Source: Fusicatenibacter sp. (GTDB lineage: Bacteria > Bacillota > Clostridia > Lachnospirales > Lachnospiraceae). From it: a stretch of 50,410 nt of DNA. This document shows positions 8,613-18,423 of this stretch, piece by piece (within the stretch, counting starts at the first letter, position 1; each line of letters opens with the position of its first letter). The position numbers and the translations under genes are program-made. The stretch is taken from positions 1 through 50,410 of the forward strand of contig JAGHIA010000034.1 in NCBI GenBank assembly GCA_017887445.1, in the 5' to 3' direction. Under the pieces are notes generated by a model, which saw only the letters and a program-made list of their open reading frames with translations, was not told where the DNA came from and searched no databases.

Positions 8613-8641
8613 TTGCAATACCCTGCCGGATATGCTACGAT
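8613..8641 (+). promoter_or_regulatory. Promoter of the glp operon
   Basis: TTGCAA (8613-8618), 17-nt spacer, TACGAT (8636-8641), 11 nt after the preceding terminator. The leader to glpK is about 170 nt. Confidence 0.6.
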
Positions 8642-8667
8642 AAACGCAATAAGGCAAGCCGCCGAAC

Positions 8668-8713
8668 AGGCACAGCACAGGCCGCCGATACGCCGCGGTC
8701 TTACGCTGTGCCT
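8668..8713 (+). promoter_or_regulatory. Attenuator-like hairpin in glpK leader
   Basis: AGGCACAGC (8668-8676) pairs with GCTGTGCCT (8705-8713) and is followed by TTCTT. It lies between the promoter and glpK, so it could end transcription early. An antiterminator partner was not identified. Confidence 0.45.
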
Positions 8714-8718
8714 TTCTT

Positions 8719-10312
<1,594 letters not shown>

Positions 10313-10346
10313 CAAAAGAAATAGTCGGAACACTGGGGGATTATTT

Positions 10347-11792
10347 ATGTATGATGTGATTATTATCGGGGCCGGAGTCAGTGGCTGCGCAGTGGCCAGG
10401 GAACTTTCCAGGTACCGTGCGGACATCTGCGTTCTGGAGCGGGAGGAGGATGTCTGCTGCGGAACCTCAAAGGCGAACAGTGGTATCGTACATGCGGGAT
10501 TTGACGCGGAACCCGGCTCGATGAAAGCAAAAATGAATCTGGAGGGCAGCCGGCGTATGAAGGCGCTGGCAGAGGAGCTGGATTTCCCGTTTCAGCAGAA
10601 TGGTTCCCTGGTCGTATGTACTGACGGGGAGCAGCGGGACGGTCTGGAACGGCTCCTGGAGCGCGGCCAAAAGAACGGTGTGGAGGGACTGGAAATCCTG
10701 GAAAGAGAAGAACTTCTGAGGATGGAGCCGAATCTTTCGGAACAGGCCGCAGCTGCCTTGTACGCGCCCACAGGCGGGATCGTATGTCCCTTTGGCCTGA
10801 CCATCGCTCTGGCGGAAAATGCCTGCGAGAACGGTGTGGAATTCCGGTTCCGGACTCAGGTAGATACGATTGAAAAAACAGAAAACGGTTTCCGTCTGAC
10901 CACGCCCCAGGGAACCTTCCAGGCGCGGACCATTGTCAATGCGGCAGGCGTTTACGCCGATGTGTTCCACAATATGGTAAGCCGGAAAAAAATACATATC
11001 ACCCCGCGAAAAGGCGAGTATCAGCTGCTGGACAAGACGGCAGGCCGCCATGTACACAGCACGATTTTCACGCTTCCCGGGCGCATGGGAAAGGGCGTTC
11101 TCGTGACACCGACGGTCCACGGAAACCTTCTGACCGGTCCAACAGCCACCGATCTCGAGGACAGGGAGGCTACTGACACGACGCGTACGGGACTGGATAC
11201 GGTGACGGAGAAATCCGCTGTGACAGTGAAAAATATTCCCTATCGCCAGGTGATCACGTCCTTTGCGGGACTGCGGGCCCATGAAGATGGGGATGATTTT
11301 ATCCTGGGTCAGCCATCCGACGCGCCGGGATTTTTCGACTGCGCCGGGATCGAGTCGCCGGGCCTTTCCAGCGCGCCGGCCATCGGAAGTTACCTGGCAG
11401 GGCAGATTGCAGAGTATCTGGAATTGGAAAGGAACCCGTCGTTTCAGCCAACGAGAAAAGGCATCCTGGATCCGGCTGCGCTGGAGTTTTCCAAGAGACA
11501 GGAGCTGATCCAAAGAGAACCGGCCTACGGAAGGATCATCTGCCGCTGCGAGGGCGTTTCCGAGGGAGAGATCCTGGATGCTCTGCGCCGGCCGCTGGGG
11601 GCAAAGTCGCTGGACGGCGTCAAACGCAGGATCCGCGCCGGAATGGGCAGATGTCAGGCAGGCTTCTGCGCGCCGAAGGTGATGGAGCTTCTGGTACGGG
11701 AAGGCGTATGCGATTGGGACACCCTCACCAAGGCAGGCGGGGATTCCTGGCTGATCTGCGGAAAAAATAAGGATGCGATCGGAAAAAGGTGA
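10347..11792 (+). CDS. glpA: Anaerobic glycerol-3-phosphate dehydrogenase, FAD subunit
   Basis: 481 aa. Oxidises glycerol-3-phosphate to dihydroxyacetone phosphate. A Rossmann FAD site (VIIIGAGVSGCAVARELS) lies at the N-terminus, followed by a DAO fold with FAGLRAHEDGDDFIL. The C-terminus has a BFD-like [2Fe-2S] module with cysteines C399, C401, C436 and C441 (CRC...GRCQAGFC). ATG 10347 begins the conserved FAD motif; upstream frame sequence overlapping glpK's end is not protein-like. It lies 34 nt after glpK. The stop TGA abuts the first R1 copy. Family firm; the exact electron acceptor is unknown. Confidence 0.92.
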   Translation: MYDVIIIGAGVSGCAVARELSRYRADICVLEREEDVCCGTSKANSGIVHAGFDAEPGSMKAKMNLEGSRRMKALAEELDFPFQQNGSLVVCTDGEQRDGLERLLERGQKNGVEGLEILEREELLRMEPNLSEQAAAALYAPTGGIVCPFGLTIALAENACENGVEFRFRTQVDTIEKTENGFRLTTPQGTFQARTIVNAAGVYADVFHNMVSRKKIHITPRKGEYQLLDKTAGRHVHSTIFTLPGRMGKGVLVTPTVHGNLLTGPTATDLEDREATDTTRTGLDTVTEKSAVTVKNIPYRQVITSFAGLRAHEDGDDFILGQPSDAPGFFDCAGIESPGLSSAPAIGSYLAGQIAEYLELERNPSFQPTRKGILDPAALEFSKRQELIQREPAYGRIICRCEGVSEGEILDALRRPLGAKSLDGVKRRIRAGMGRCQAGFCAPKVMELLVREGVCDWDTLTKAGGDSWLICGKNKDAIGKR

Positions 11793-11854
11793 GTTTGGAA
11801 GCAAACTTCCAGATCTATCATTATTGGCGCAGCCAGTGTGCCATGAAAGAGATA
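11792..11854 (+). repeat. R1 element, copy A
   Basis: First of two head-to-tail R1 units (period 63 nt). Hairpin 1 is TTTGGAAG-CAAA-CTTCCAGA, hairpin 2 is GGCGCA-GCCAG-TGTGCC, and then comes ATGAAAGAGATAAG. It begins on the last base of the glpA stop codon. Confidence 0.9.
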
Positions 11855-11920
11855 AGTTTGGAAGCAAACTTCCAAATCTACCATTATTGGCGCAGCTAGT
11901 GTGCCATGAAAGAGGTAAGG
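11855..11920 (+). repeat. R1 element, copy B, at start of glpB-like gene
   Basis: Second R1 unit, ending with GAGGTAAGG directly before the ATG at 11921, so it supplies the ribosome binding site. The otherwise open repeat frame is broken by TAG here (CAGCTAGTG instead of CAGCCAGTG). Confidence 0.9.
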
Positions 11921-13204
11921 ATGAGAGAATATGCAGTTGTAATCATCGGAGGCGGCCCTGCCGGTCTGGCAGCTGCCGTCTCAGCGGCGGAGCAGGGAGA
12001 AAAAGAAATCCTGATCCTGGAGCGGGACAGTGAACTGGGCGGAATCCTGAACCAGTGCATCCACAATGGGTTCGGCCTTCATACCTTTCAGGAAGAGCTG
12101 ACCGGTCCGGAGTACGCCGCACGCTATATTGAGAAAGTCCGCCAGATGGGGATTCCCTGTCTCACGGATACCATGGTGCTGGACATTTCGCCGGAAAAGA
12201 TAGTGACAGCTGTCAGTCCCCGGGAAGGCTTGTTTCAGATCCAGGCGCAGGCGGTGATCCTGGCCATGGGATGCAGGGAGCGGCCGCGGGGCGCGCTGAA
12301 TCTTCCCGGTTACCGCCCGGCGGGCATTTTTACCGCCGGTACTGCCCAGCGCCTGGTAAACGTGGAAGGGCGGATGCCGGGCCGGGAGGTTGTGATCCTG
12401 GGGTCCGGAGATATCGGCCTGATCATGGCCAGGAGAATGACCCTGGAAGGCGCGAAGGTGAAGGTGGTGGCGGAGCTGATGCCCTATTCCGGGGGACTGA
12501 AACGAAACATTGTCCAGTGCCTGGAGGACTATGGAATCCCGCTGAAACTGAGTCATACGGTTGTGAATATCCATGGGAAGGAACGGCTGACAGGGGTTAC
12601 CCTGGCCCAGGTGGACGGCAGCGGGCGGCCCATACCGGGGACGGAGGAAGAATACTGCTGCGACACGCTGCTGCTGTCCGTGGGTCTGATTCCGGAGAAC
12701 GAGCTGTCCAGGGGCGCGGGAGTGGAACTGAATCCTCTGACTTCCGGTCCGGTGGTGGATGAATCCTTCCAGACCAGCACAGAAGGTATTTTTGCCTGCG
12801 GAAACGTGCTGCATGTCCATGACCTGGTGGATTTTGTGTCGGAGGAGGCCGCAGGCGCAGGCCGTCACGCGGTGGAATATATCCGAGGGAAGCGCGGCCA
12901 GGATATCTGCGGGAAGCATGGGCAGGGGACGGCCCTGGCCATCGTACCGGGGGCAGGCGTGAGATATACGGTACCGTCCATCCTTCATCCGGAGCGCATG
13001 GAGGAGACGGTGAAGCTACGGTTCCGTGTCAGGGATGTATACCGTAACTGTTATGTGACCGTTCGTGCGGGAGAGAAACAGCTTCTGCGCAGAAAAAAGC
13101 AGATCCTGACGCCCGGAGAGATGGAGCAGGCAGTGATCCAGGCAGAAGCGCTGGCCGCTGTGCTGCCCCAGGAGACGATCACTGTTTCCGTTGAGGAGGT
13201 GTAG
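11921..13204 (+). CDS. glpB: Glycerol-3-phosphate dehydrogenase, second flavin subunit
   Basis: 427 aa pyridine-nucleotide-disulphide oxidoreductase fold. FAD motif IIGGGPAGLAAAVSAAEQG is at about residues 8-26 and a second Rossmann motif VVILGSGDIGLIMARRM is near residue 155. It contains the conserved GCRERPRG turn and a C-terminal FACGNVLHVHDLVDFVS. In Clostridia and Thermotogae this protein sits between the GlpA-like FAD subunit and a DUF1667 protein and replaces the GlpB of enterobacteria; it probably carries electrons onward. The start follows the second R1 unit. An ATG 15 nt earlier lies inside R1 and is less likely. The glpB symbol is by role, not close homology. Confidence 0.85.
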   Translation: MREYAVVIIGGGPAGLAAAVSAAEQGEKEILILERDSELGGILNQCIHNGFGLHTFQEELTGPEYAARYIEKVRQMGIPCLTDTMVLDISPEKIVTAVSPREGLFQIQAQAVILAMGCRERPRGALNLPGYRPAGIFTAGTAQRLVNVEGRMPGREVVILGSGDIGLIMARRMTLEGAKVKVVAELMPYSGGLKRNIVQCLEDYGIPLKLSHTVVNIHGKERLTGVTLAQVDGSGRPIPGTEEEYCCDTLLLSVGLIPENELSRGAGVELNPLTSGPVVDESFQTSTEGIFACGNVLHVHDLVDFVSEEAAGAGRHAVEYIRGKRGQDICGKHGQGTALAIVPGAGVRYTVPSILHPERMEETVKLRFRVRDVYRNCYVTVRAGEKQLLRRKKQILTPGEMEQAVIQAEALAAVLPQETITVSVEEV

Positions 13205-13207
13205 GCG

Positions 13208-13570
13208 ATGGAAAAGAGAATACTGACCTGCATCGGCTGCCCCATGGGATGCGAACTTACGGTAGAGCTGAAGGGATCGGAAGTGGTGTCGGTTTCCGGT
13301 TATACCTGCAGACGGGGAAAGGTTTACGGCGAAAAGGAAGTCACCCATCCTACCAGGATCGTGACCACCACCGTCCGGGTGGACGGGGGAGCCGCGCCGG
13401 TGGTTCCGGTGAAAACCAGGGGGGACATCCCCAAAGATAAGATTTTTGCGTGCATCCGCGCGTTGAAAAACGTTACGGTGCAGGCGCCTGTCCGCGCAGG
13501 GGATACGGTACTGAGAGATGCGGCGGGAACCGGGGTGGATGTGATCGCGCTAAAGGATGTGGGGTGTTAA
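13208..13570 (+). CDS. DUF1667 protein, GlpC-like iron-sulphur subunit
   Basis: 120 aa. The cysteine motif CIGCPMGC (C8, C11, C15) with C34 in GYTCRRG suggests an Fe-S or metal site. The rest is a compact beta-rich domain ending in VIALKDVGC. DUF1667 proteins typically follow the two flavoproteins of this glycerol-3-phosphate dehydrogenase and are taken as its small electron-transfer subunit. It starts 4 nt after the preceding stop, with GAGGTGTAGGCG as binding site. Last gene of the glp operon; it ends just before base composition shifts to AT-rich. Confidence 0.9.
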   Translation: MEKRILTCIGCPMGCELTVELKGSEVVSVSGYTCRRGKVYGEKEVTHPTRIVTTTVRVDGGAAPVVPVKTRGDIPKDKIFACIRALKNVTVQAPVRAGDTVLRDAAGTGVDVIALKDVGC

Positions 13571-13757
13571 GGACTGCCTAGTATCTTTTTCACGATCAAA
13601 ATAAGCATATTTTTAGGGATTTGCAAATTGAGACAGGCAAAATCTTTTTCAAGAATTGCCTGTCTCTGTCTGTGGGATATGGTCTGGGTTTCAGACACGT
13701 TTCGACATCGTCCTGCTGATCCGCTTTCAGGGTACTGTATGTGAGCATTTTGGAAAT
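13571..13757. other. Spacer at the left edge of the AT-rich segment
   Basis: Contains an 11-bp hairpin GAGACAGGCAA (13630-13640) / TTGCCTGTCTC (13656-13666) without a T-run. No start codon with ribosome binding site on either strand. It may terminate the glp operon or mark the edge of inserted DNA. Confidence 0.4.
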
Positions 13758-13922
13758 TTAAGTATTTTTCTGCCTGTCTGTTTCCTTTAATCGGCACAGA
13801 GCCTCTTTCAGCTCATAAAGAAGAAACTTGGATTCATATACATCCTCAGAGGTATAGATAAAGCATTTTCTGTCGAAACTCTCAATGTCTATGATCTTTG
13901 CAAGGTGAGAAAGATTCTGCAT
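13758..13922 (-). pseudogene. 54-codon ORF or gene remnant
   Basis: Minus-strand frame beginning MQNLSHLAKIIDIESF and ending RLKETDRQKNT, with protein-like composition (helical, mixed charge). No Shine-Dalgarno precedes the ATG. It is not recognised. It may be the tail of an older gene displaced when the ATPase-TOPRIM pair arrived, or chance. Confidence 0.25.
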
Positions 13923-13968
13923 CGTTATTTTGTAAATGAAATAAAAAATATCAAATCAGAGAAAACAG

Positions 13969-13997
13969 TTGAATCAAATCAATGTATGTGCTAAACT
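13969..13997 (+). promoter_or_regulatory. Candidate promoter of the ATPase-TOPRIM operon
   Basis: TTGAAT (13969-13974), 17-nt spacer, TAAACT (13992-13997), in AT-rich DNA. Transcription would start ~20 nt before the start codon. Confidence 0.45.
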
Positions 13998-14020
13998 GTA
14001 TGGTATGGAGGCAGAAAATT

Positions 14021-15412
14021 ATGGAAAAAATCGTCAGGCTATCTTCGTTGAAGATTTCTAATATCAAAAATGTCAGAAATGGTCAAATTGTTATGCCAAA
14101 TACCTTTCGAAAACTGTTATCGTATAAAAATCCAGAGGTATTAGGTATTTACGGTCAAAATGGATCAGGGAAGACGGCGGTTATTGATTCTTTATATTAT
14201 CTGCAGAAAATCATGATCGGGACTGCGTTGGAAGAAGAACTTGCAGATTATATTGATAAAAATAGTGAGCAGGCGAAGCTTGAAGCTGATTTTCACATTT
14301 ACAGCGAGGAGATTGTCTATGAGGTAAGCTATAAGATTTTACTGCGTTCAGAGGAGACTCGTCCTCAAATTATTCGTGAAACACTCAGCTGTGCGGTCAA
14401 TCAAGGTAATTCCAGAAGTAATAAAACGGTATTTATGGACTATTGCCGTTCAGAACAGGGACTCATATTTGCACCGAAAAAGAGATTAGAAGAAGTGATT
14501 GAAGCCAATGCAGAAAACAAAACAGATTTAATTGTTGCCAGAAAAATTGCAGAGAAAAGTAATTGTTCTTACATCTTTGGCGAGAATAGCAGAGAAATCT
14601 TTTGTCGTGATTACGAAAACAATTTTAAAACTTATTCAGAAGTGATCGGAGCGTTGTTTAAATTTGCTTTGCAGGATCTGTTTGTTATCAGGAATACACA
14701 TTCAGGAGTGATCTCAGCGAATTTTTTATTGCCTATGGCTTTTAAAGTTGAACAAAAAGACATAGGCATGAAAGGAGACTTTGCCGTTCCGTTAACAGAA
14801 CCGGTTATTTTAAATAAAGAACGAAAAAATCTTTTAGATACCATTGTAGAACAGATCAATATGGTTCTGTTTACGATTATTCCCGGCATGAAAATAGGCG
14901 TTTACAATTATGGAAAACGACTGATGGATGATGGAGAGTCAGGCTATCAGATAGAACTTGTTTCTATGCGGGAGGGTATGCCGCCGATTCCAATTCGGAT
15001 GGAGTCGGAAGGAATCATCAAAATCATTTCAATCTTAAATGCTTTGATCCAGGCCTTTGGAAATCCATCCATTTGTCTTGCAATCGACGAATTGGACGCA
15101 GGGATTTTCGAATATATGCTTGGAGAATTGCTTGATATTTTCAGCAGAAGCGCTAAGGGGCAGCTGATCTTTACGTCACACAATCTCCGTGCGCTGGAGA
15201 TGCTGGATAAGGACAGTATCATGTTTTCTACCGCAAATCCAGACAGGAGATTTATCCGAATGAAACACATCAAAACGACAAATAACCTTAGAGACACTTA
15301 TTTGAGAGGAATAACGCTGGGAGGTCAGGATGAAGTGATTTATGAGGAAACAGACAGTCTGAGAATTGCGCGTGCATTCAGAAAGGCGGGCAGAGAGATA
15401 CGGAATGAATGA
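14021..15412 (+). CDS. ABC/OLD-type ATPase of a two-gene defence-like system
   Basis: 463 aa from ATG 14021, with GGAGG at 14007-14011; an upstream in-frame ATG lacks a ribosome binding site. It starts like AAA_15/OLD ATPases (LSSLKISNIKNVRNG). Walker A GIYGQNGSGKT ends at K51-T52. A long insertion follows, then an ABC-like signature in MESEGIIKIISIL, Walker B CLAIDELDAG (D356, E357) and the H-loop TSHN (H387). There is no TOPRIM domain on this chain; one is encoded by the next, overlapping gene. That split matches PARIS (AriA/AriB) and AbiL more than Gabija or class 1 OLD. Codon use is AT-rich, unlike its neighbours, suggesting transfer. Defence function is inferred. Confidence 0.8.
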   Translation: MEKIVRLSSLKISNIKNVRNGQIVMPNTFRKLLSYKNPEVLGIYGQNGSGKTAVIDSLYYLQKIMIGTALEEELADYIDKNSEQAKLEADFHIYSEEIVYEVSYKILLRSEETRPQIIRETLSCAVNQGNSRSNKTVFMDYCRSEQGLIFAPKKRLEEVIEANAENKTDLIVARKIAEKSNCSYIFGENSREIFCRDYENNFKTYSEVIGALFKFALQDLFVIRNTHSGVISANFLLPMAFKVEQKDIGMKGDFAVPLTEPVILNKERKNLLDTIVEQINMVLFTIIPGMKIGVYNYGKRLMDDGESGYQIELVSMREGMPPIPIRMESEGIIKIISILNALIQAFGNPSICLAIDELDAGIFEYMLGELLDIFSRSAKGQLIFTSHNLRALEMLDKDSIMFSTANPDRRFIRMKHIKTTNNLRDTYLRGITLGGQDEVIYEETDSLRIARAFRKAGREIRNE

Positions 15413-16082
15413 AAAAAAGGTTGTCGCGTTCATTGTAGAAGGTCCAAGCGATGAAGCCGCGCTTGGAACGATCATGAAGGAATATTTTTCCAGTCAAGAG
15501 GTTCGTTTTGTTGTTGTACATGGCGATATCACTTTGAAGGATTATGTATCTCTGGATTTGATCCTTCATAAGATAAACGAACAAGTAAATGAGGTCATGA
15601 ACAGATACCGGTATCTTCAGAAAGACTTTCTTAAGATCATACATCTTACAGATACGGACGGAGTATATATTCCGGCGGATGCTGTTCAGCACGCAAACGT
15701 CGATAGACTTATGTATTACGAAGATCATATTGAGACAAATAATGAAGCGGCGGTTTTAGCGCGGAATAAACGAAAAGGGGATATTTTGTATAAGCTTAGA
15801 AAGACAAAAAGCGTACATGGAATTCCCTACCGTATTTATTATAATTCCTGCAATCTGGAACATGTATTATATAATGAGTTGAGGGATTTTTCCGATGAAG
15901 AAAAACAGATATTGTCGGATGATTTCGCTGAACGTTACGACGGGAAAGCGGAGGAATTTATCACATTTATATCGGATTTGAACCTTGCTGTGCCGGGAAC
16001 CTATCAGGAAACATGGAATTTTATAGAGAAAGATAGAAATTCTTTGGCACGTCATTCCAATATGCACTTGATTTTTGAGTGA
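15405..16082 (+). CDS. Stand-alone TOPRIM-like protein, putative effector
   Basis: 225 aa. TOPRIM features: a glutamate in FIVEGPSDEAALG (E12) and a DxD in HLTDTDG (D83, D85). Beyond this the C-terminal half (YYNSCNLEHVLYNEL) is not a domain I can name with certainty. ATG 15405 overlaps the ATPase stop by 8 nt, so the two are translationally coupled. In PARIS and AbiL, an ATPase of the same type holds a TOPRIM nuclease inactive until phage infection; this gene has the size and position of that effector. A perfect bidirectional terminator follows. AT-rich like its partner. Alternative: an RloB-like protein. Confidence 0.72.
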   Translation: MNEKKVVAFIVEGPSDEAALGTIMKEYFSSQEVRFVVVHGDITLKDYVSLDLILHKINEQVNEVMNRYRYLQKDFLKIIHLTDTDGVYIPADAVQHANVDRLMYYEDHIETNNEAAVLARNKRKGDILYKLRKTKSVHGIPYRIYYNSCNLEHVLYNELRDFSDEEKQILSDDFAERYDGKAEEFITFISDLNLAVPGTYQETWNFIEKDRNSLARHSNMHLIFE

Positions 16083-16120
16083 TCAGAGGAAGAATGACAA
16101 AGTCAAAAGCGAAAAACAAC

Positions 16121-16167
16121 AAAACCGTGCCGCACGCGGAACATTCCCCGCTGTGCGGCACGGTTTT
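16121..16167. terminator. Bidirectional terminator
   Basis: 15-bp perfect stem AAAACCGTGCCGCAC (16121-16135) / GTGCGGCACGGTTTT (16153-16167). It serves both the TOPRIM gene and the convergent ATP-grasp gene. Confidence 0.92.
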
Positions 16168-16174
16168 GTAATTC

Positions 16175-17440
16175 TCATCTTGCCGGTTCGTCTTCCGGGT
16201 ACTGCATCCGGACATTCCGGTAAAGAAGCTCCTCCCCGTTTTCATCCGGAACAGACATGGCGGCAAACAGCTTATCCGTGGCCAGGTCGATGTTTTCCCG
16301 TGCCCCCGGCTGAAGAAAGCACCGGGCCACATAAGGCCGGGCAAATTCCTGGACTTTTTCCCCTTCCTGGTAGAACAGCCATCCCTGCCGCACCTCCGGG
16401 AAGCTCATACACTCCCTGGCCGCCGCAAGGCTCCCCACGATCCGTTCCCGTCCGTGAAAATACAGCACGGCGCAGCTTCTGTCAAAATGCGGATCGTGTT
16501 TTTCCAGCATAGCCGGCACCAGCGCCGGAGCGTAGATGGAATTGAGCAGCAGCTCTTCCAGGGAGAAACCGCTGGCATATTCGATCAGTTCGTGTTCATA
16601 TCCCAGAAACCGTGCGGCGATCTCGCAGACCTGGATGCCTCTGTCCGGGTTCCAGAAGAACTGCATGGACAGTTCGCCTTCCGTTTGCCCGGTAAAGGCG
16701 ATGACTTTTTCCAGGATCTGTTTCGCGTCCCCGTATACCCGGCCGATCAGGCGGGAGGGGTAGATGTTGCGGCTGCAGACGGGAATGGAATGGGGTTCCC
16801 CGGGACTTTTCTCCCGGTCGGCAATCCCAAGCACATACACCTGACTGTCGTGTACCCAGGCCATCAGATTGAATTCATATCCCGGATCATATTCCTCCAG
16901 CAGGATTTTTTCTGTCTCCGAGCCGGCGCAGATTTCATGGAATCTGCCGCGGATCTCCTCCAGGCTGTCCAGAACCAGGACGCCGCGGGAACCGTAGCGG
17001 TCCAGAGGCTTTGTGACCACAGGAAAACGCAGATCGCCGAGGGTCTCTCCGGACAGTTCCGCGCCGGTCTCCACATATCTGGGCGTTGGGATGCCCAGCC
17101 TGCCGAACATGTCCTTCATCACGGCTTTGTCCCGGTAGTAGCTCAGCTGCTCCGGTTTCAGGTAGCAGGGAAGTCCTGCCTTGTCCGCAATTTTTACCAT
17201 GCATTCCAGAAGCAGATCAGAAAAGGCGGTGAGGATCCCGTCCACCTGTTCCCGGCGGCAGATGTCCGCAATCTCTTCGGTGCGGCGCACGTCCACATGG
17301 TAAACAATGTCCGCGCCTTCTTTGGCAGGCCCCTGGGGATTGCCGTCGCAGACGATGGTGCAGATGCCTCTGGCCTTTGCCATGGCCACCAGCTGTATAA
17401 ATTCCTCGGAGGAACCGAGGATTAAAATTTTATGGTTCAT
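16175..17440 (-). CDS. ATP-grasp ligase
   Basis: 421 aa. An N-terminal pre-ATP-grasp fold (KILILGSSEEF, then CDGNPQGPAK) resembles carbamoyl-phosphate synthase and PurK-like enzymes. The ATP-binding core has FPVVTKPLDRYGSRGV near residue 135 and a metal-binding region around QFFWNPDRGIQVCEIAARFLG. Such enzymes form amide or peptide bonds through an acyl phosphate. The start ATG at 17440 has GGGAGG upstream and overlaps the aminotransferase stop (ATGA). Third gene of a GT2-aminotransferase-ATP-grasp operon, so it may attach an amino acid or similar group to an amino sugar on a surface glycan. Substrate unknown. Confidence 0.85.
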   Translation of the reverse strand: MNHKILILGSSEEFIQLVAMAKARGICTIVCDGNPQGPAKEGADIVYHVDVRRTEEIADICRREQVDGILTAFSDLLLECMVKIADKAGLPCYLKPEQLSYYRDKAVMKDMFGRLGIPTPRYVETGAELSGETLGDLRFPVVTKPLDRYGSRGVLVLDSLEEIRGRFHEICAGSETEKILLEEYDPGYEFNLMAWVHDSQVYVLGIADREKSPGEPHSIPVCSRNIYPSRLIGRVYGDAKQILEKVIAFTGQTEGELSMQFFWNPDRGIQVCEIAARFLGYEHELIEYASGFSLEELLLNSIYAPALVPAMLEKHDPHFDRSCAVLYFHGRERIVGSLAAARECMSFPEVRQGWLFYQEGEKVQEFARPYVARCFLQPGARENIDLATDKLFAAMSVPDENGEELLYRNVRMQYPEDEPAR

Positions 17441-18423
17441 AGGGTCCTCCCACAAAGCCTGAGGACCGCTTCGGCCACACGCTCCATATCCTCTGGCTCG
17501 TAGCGCTGGTCGCAGGGGAGCGGAAGGATATTGGCGGCATAGCGGTACTCGACGCTGTCCTTAGGCATTTCGTTCATGACATTTTTCCAGTAGACCGGCA
17601 CATAGATCCGTTCCTGCGCCAGCAGCTGGCGGAGCTCTGGGCCGTTTTCCGCATAAAAGGGATAGCACATGGGAACCTGCGGTTCCTGCAGAGGAAGCGG
17701 GTTTCGTCCATCCAGAACGGCTGCCAGCGCCCGGTAATTTTCTTTCCGCTTTCTGGCGCACCGGTCATAGTCGATGCCCCGCAGAAGATTCTGTGTCAGA
17801 CGGGACATATTGCGGATGTCCATGGAATGAAAGGTGTCCGCGTTTTTCAGCATGACGGAATAATAGGCGTTTCCGCCTTTTTCATACCGTCCCAGGATAT
17901 GCTCCATCCGTTCCGTGGAAAAGTCTCTGGGAAGCTGGTCTGTCTCCGGAAGGGCGGCAAGATCCCCTGCCAGATATGCGCCGTCGGGCAGTCCGAAAAA
18001 CTTCCGCGGCGAATAAATGGTGTCCACGTGCTCCAGGGGCCGCTGATAAAAGGCGTGGGTCTGGTCTACGATGATCCGCTGGTATTTTTCCTGAAAGGCG
18101 CGGATGACGTCGTCTGTCAGCTGGCCGTAATAATTGACCAGATACAGCCACGCGCCTTCCGGCAGCGCGTCGATCTGCGGCAGAAAATCCTCGCCCACAG
18201 AGTAGAAGGAAATGTTTACTCCGCTGTTTTTACAGGCTTCTATGACGGAATCGCACAGATAATGGGGAAGAAAAAGCTCCCCGCAGCCGCGGCGCTGCAG
18301 CAGAAACAGAAGGGCAGTGCGTCCCAGGTTCAGACGGAGCAGATCAGGATAATATTCCTCCCCGCAAAGTTCCTCCATCTCAAAATAACCGCCGATCTCT
18401 TTTACATCTGTCATCTCAAACAT
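17437..18423 (-). CDS. DegT/DnrJ/EryC1-like aminotransferase
   Basis: 328 aa, somewhat short for the family (usually 360-400). Fold-type I PLP features: D120 in IIVDQTHAF, which would contact the pyridine nitrogen, and K141 in SPRKFFGLPDG as the Schiff-base lysine. FLPHYLCDSV matches the N-terminal cofactor region. It overlaps the GT2 gene by 8 nt and the ATP-grasp gene by 4 nt, so the three are one translation unit. Members aminate keto-sugars for glycan synthesis, which would fit an ArnC-like partner. No sugar dehydratase is nearby. An internal ATG at 18414 is an alternative start. Confidence 0.8.
   Translation of the reverse strand: MFEMTDVKEIGGYFEMEELCGEEYYPDLLRLNLGRTALLFLLQRRGCGELFLPHYLCDSVIEACKNSGVNISFYSVGEDFLPQIDALPEGAWLYLVNYYGQLTDDVIRAFQEKYQRIIVDQTHAFYQRPLEHVDTIYSPRKFFGLPDGAYLAGDLAALPETDQLPRDFSTERMEHILGRYEKGGNAYYSVMLKNADTFHSMDIRNMSRLTQNLLRGIDYDRCARKRKENYRALAAVLDGRNPLPLQEPQVPMCYPFYAENGPELRQLLAQERIYVPVYWKNVMNEMPKDSVEYRYAANILPLPCDQRYEPEDMERVAEAVLRLCGRTL

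Noticed and set aside
11773-12033. Frame reading GSKLPNLPLLAQ through R1 copies
   Set aside because: Alternative frame of the repeat; stops inside glpB and has no independent start signal.
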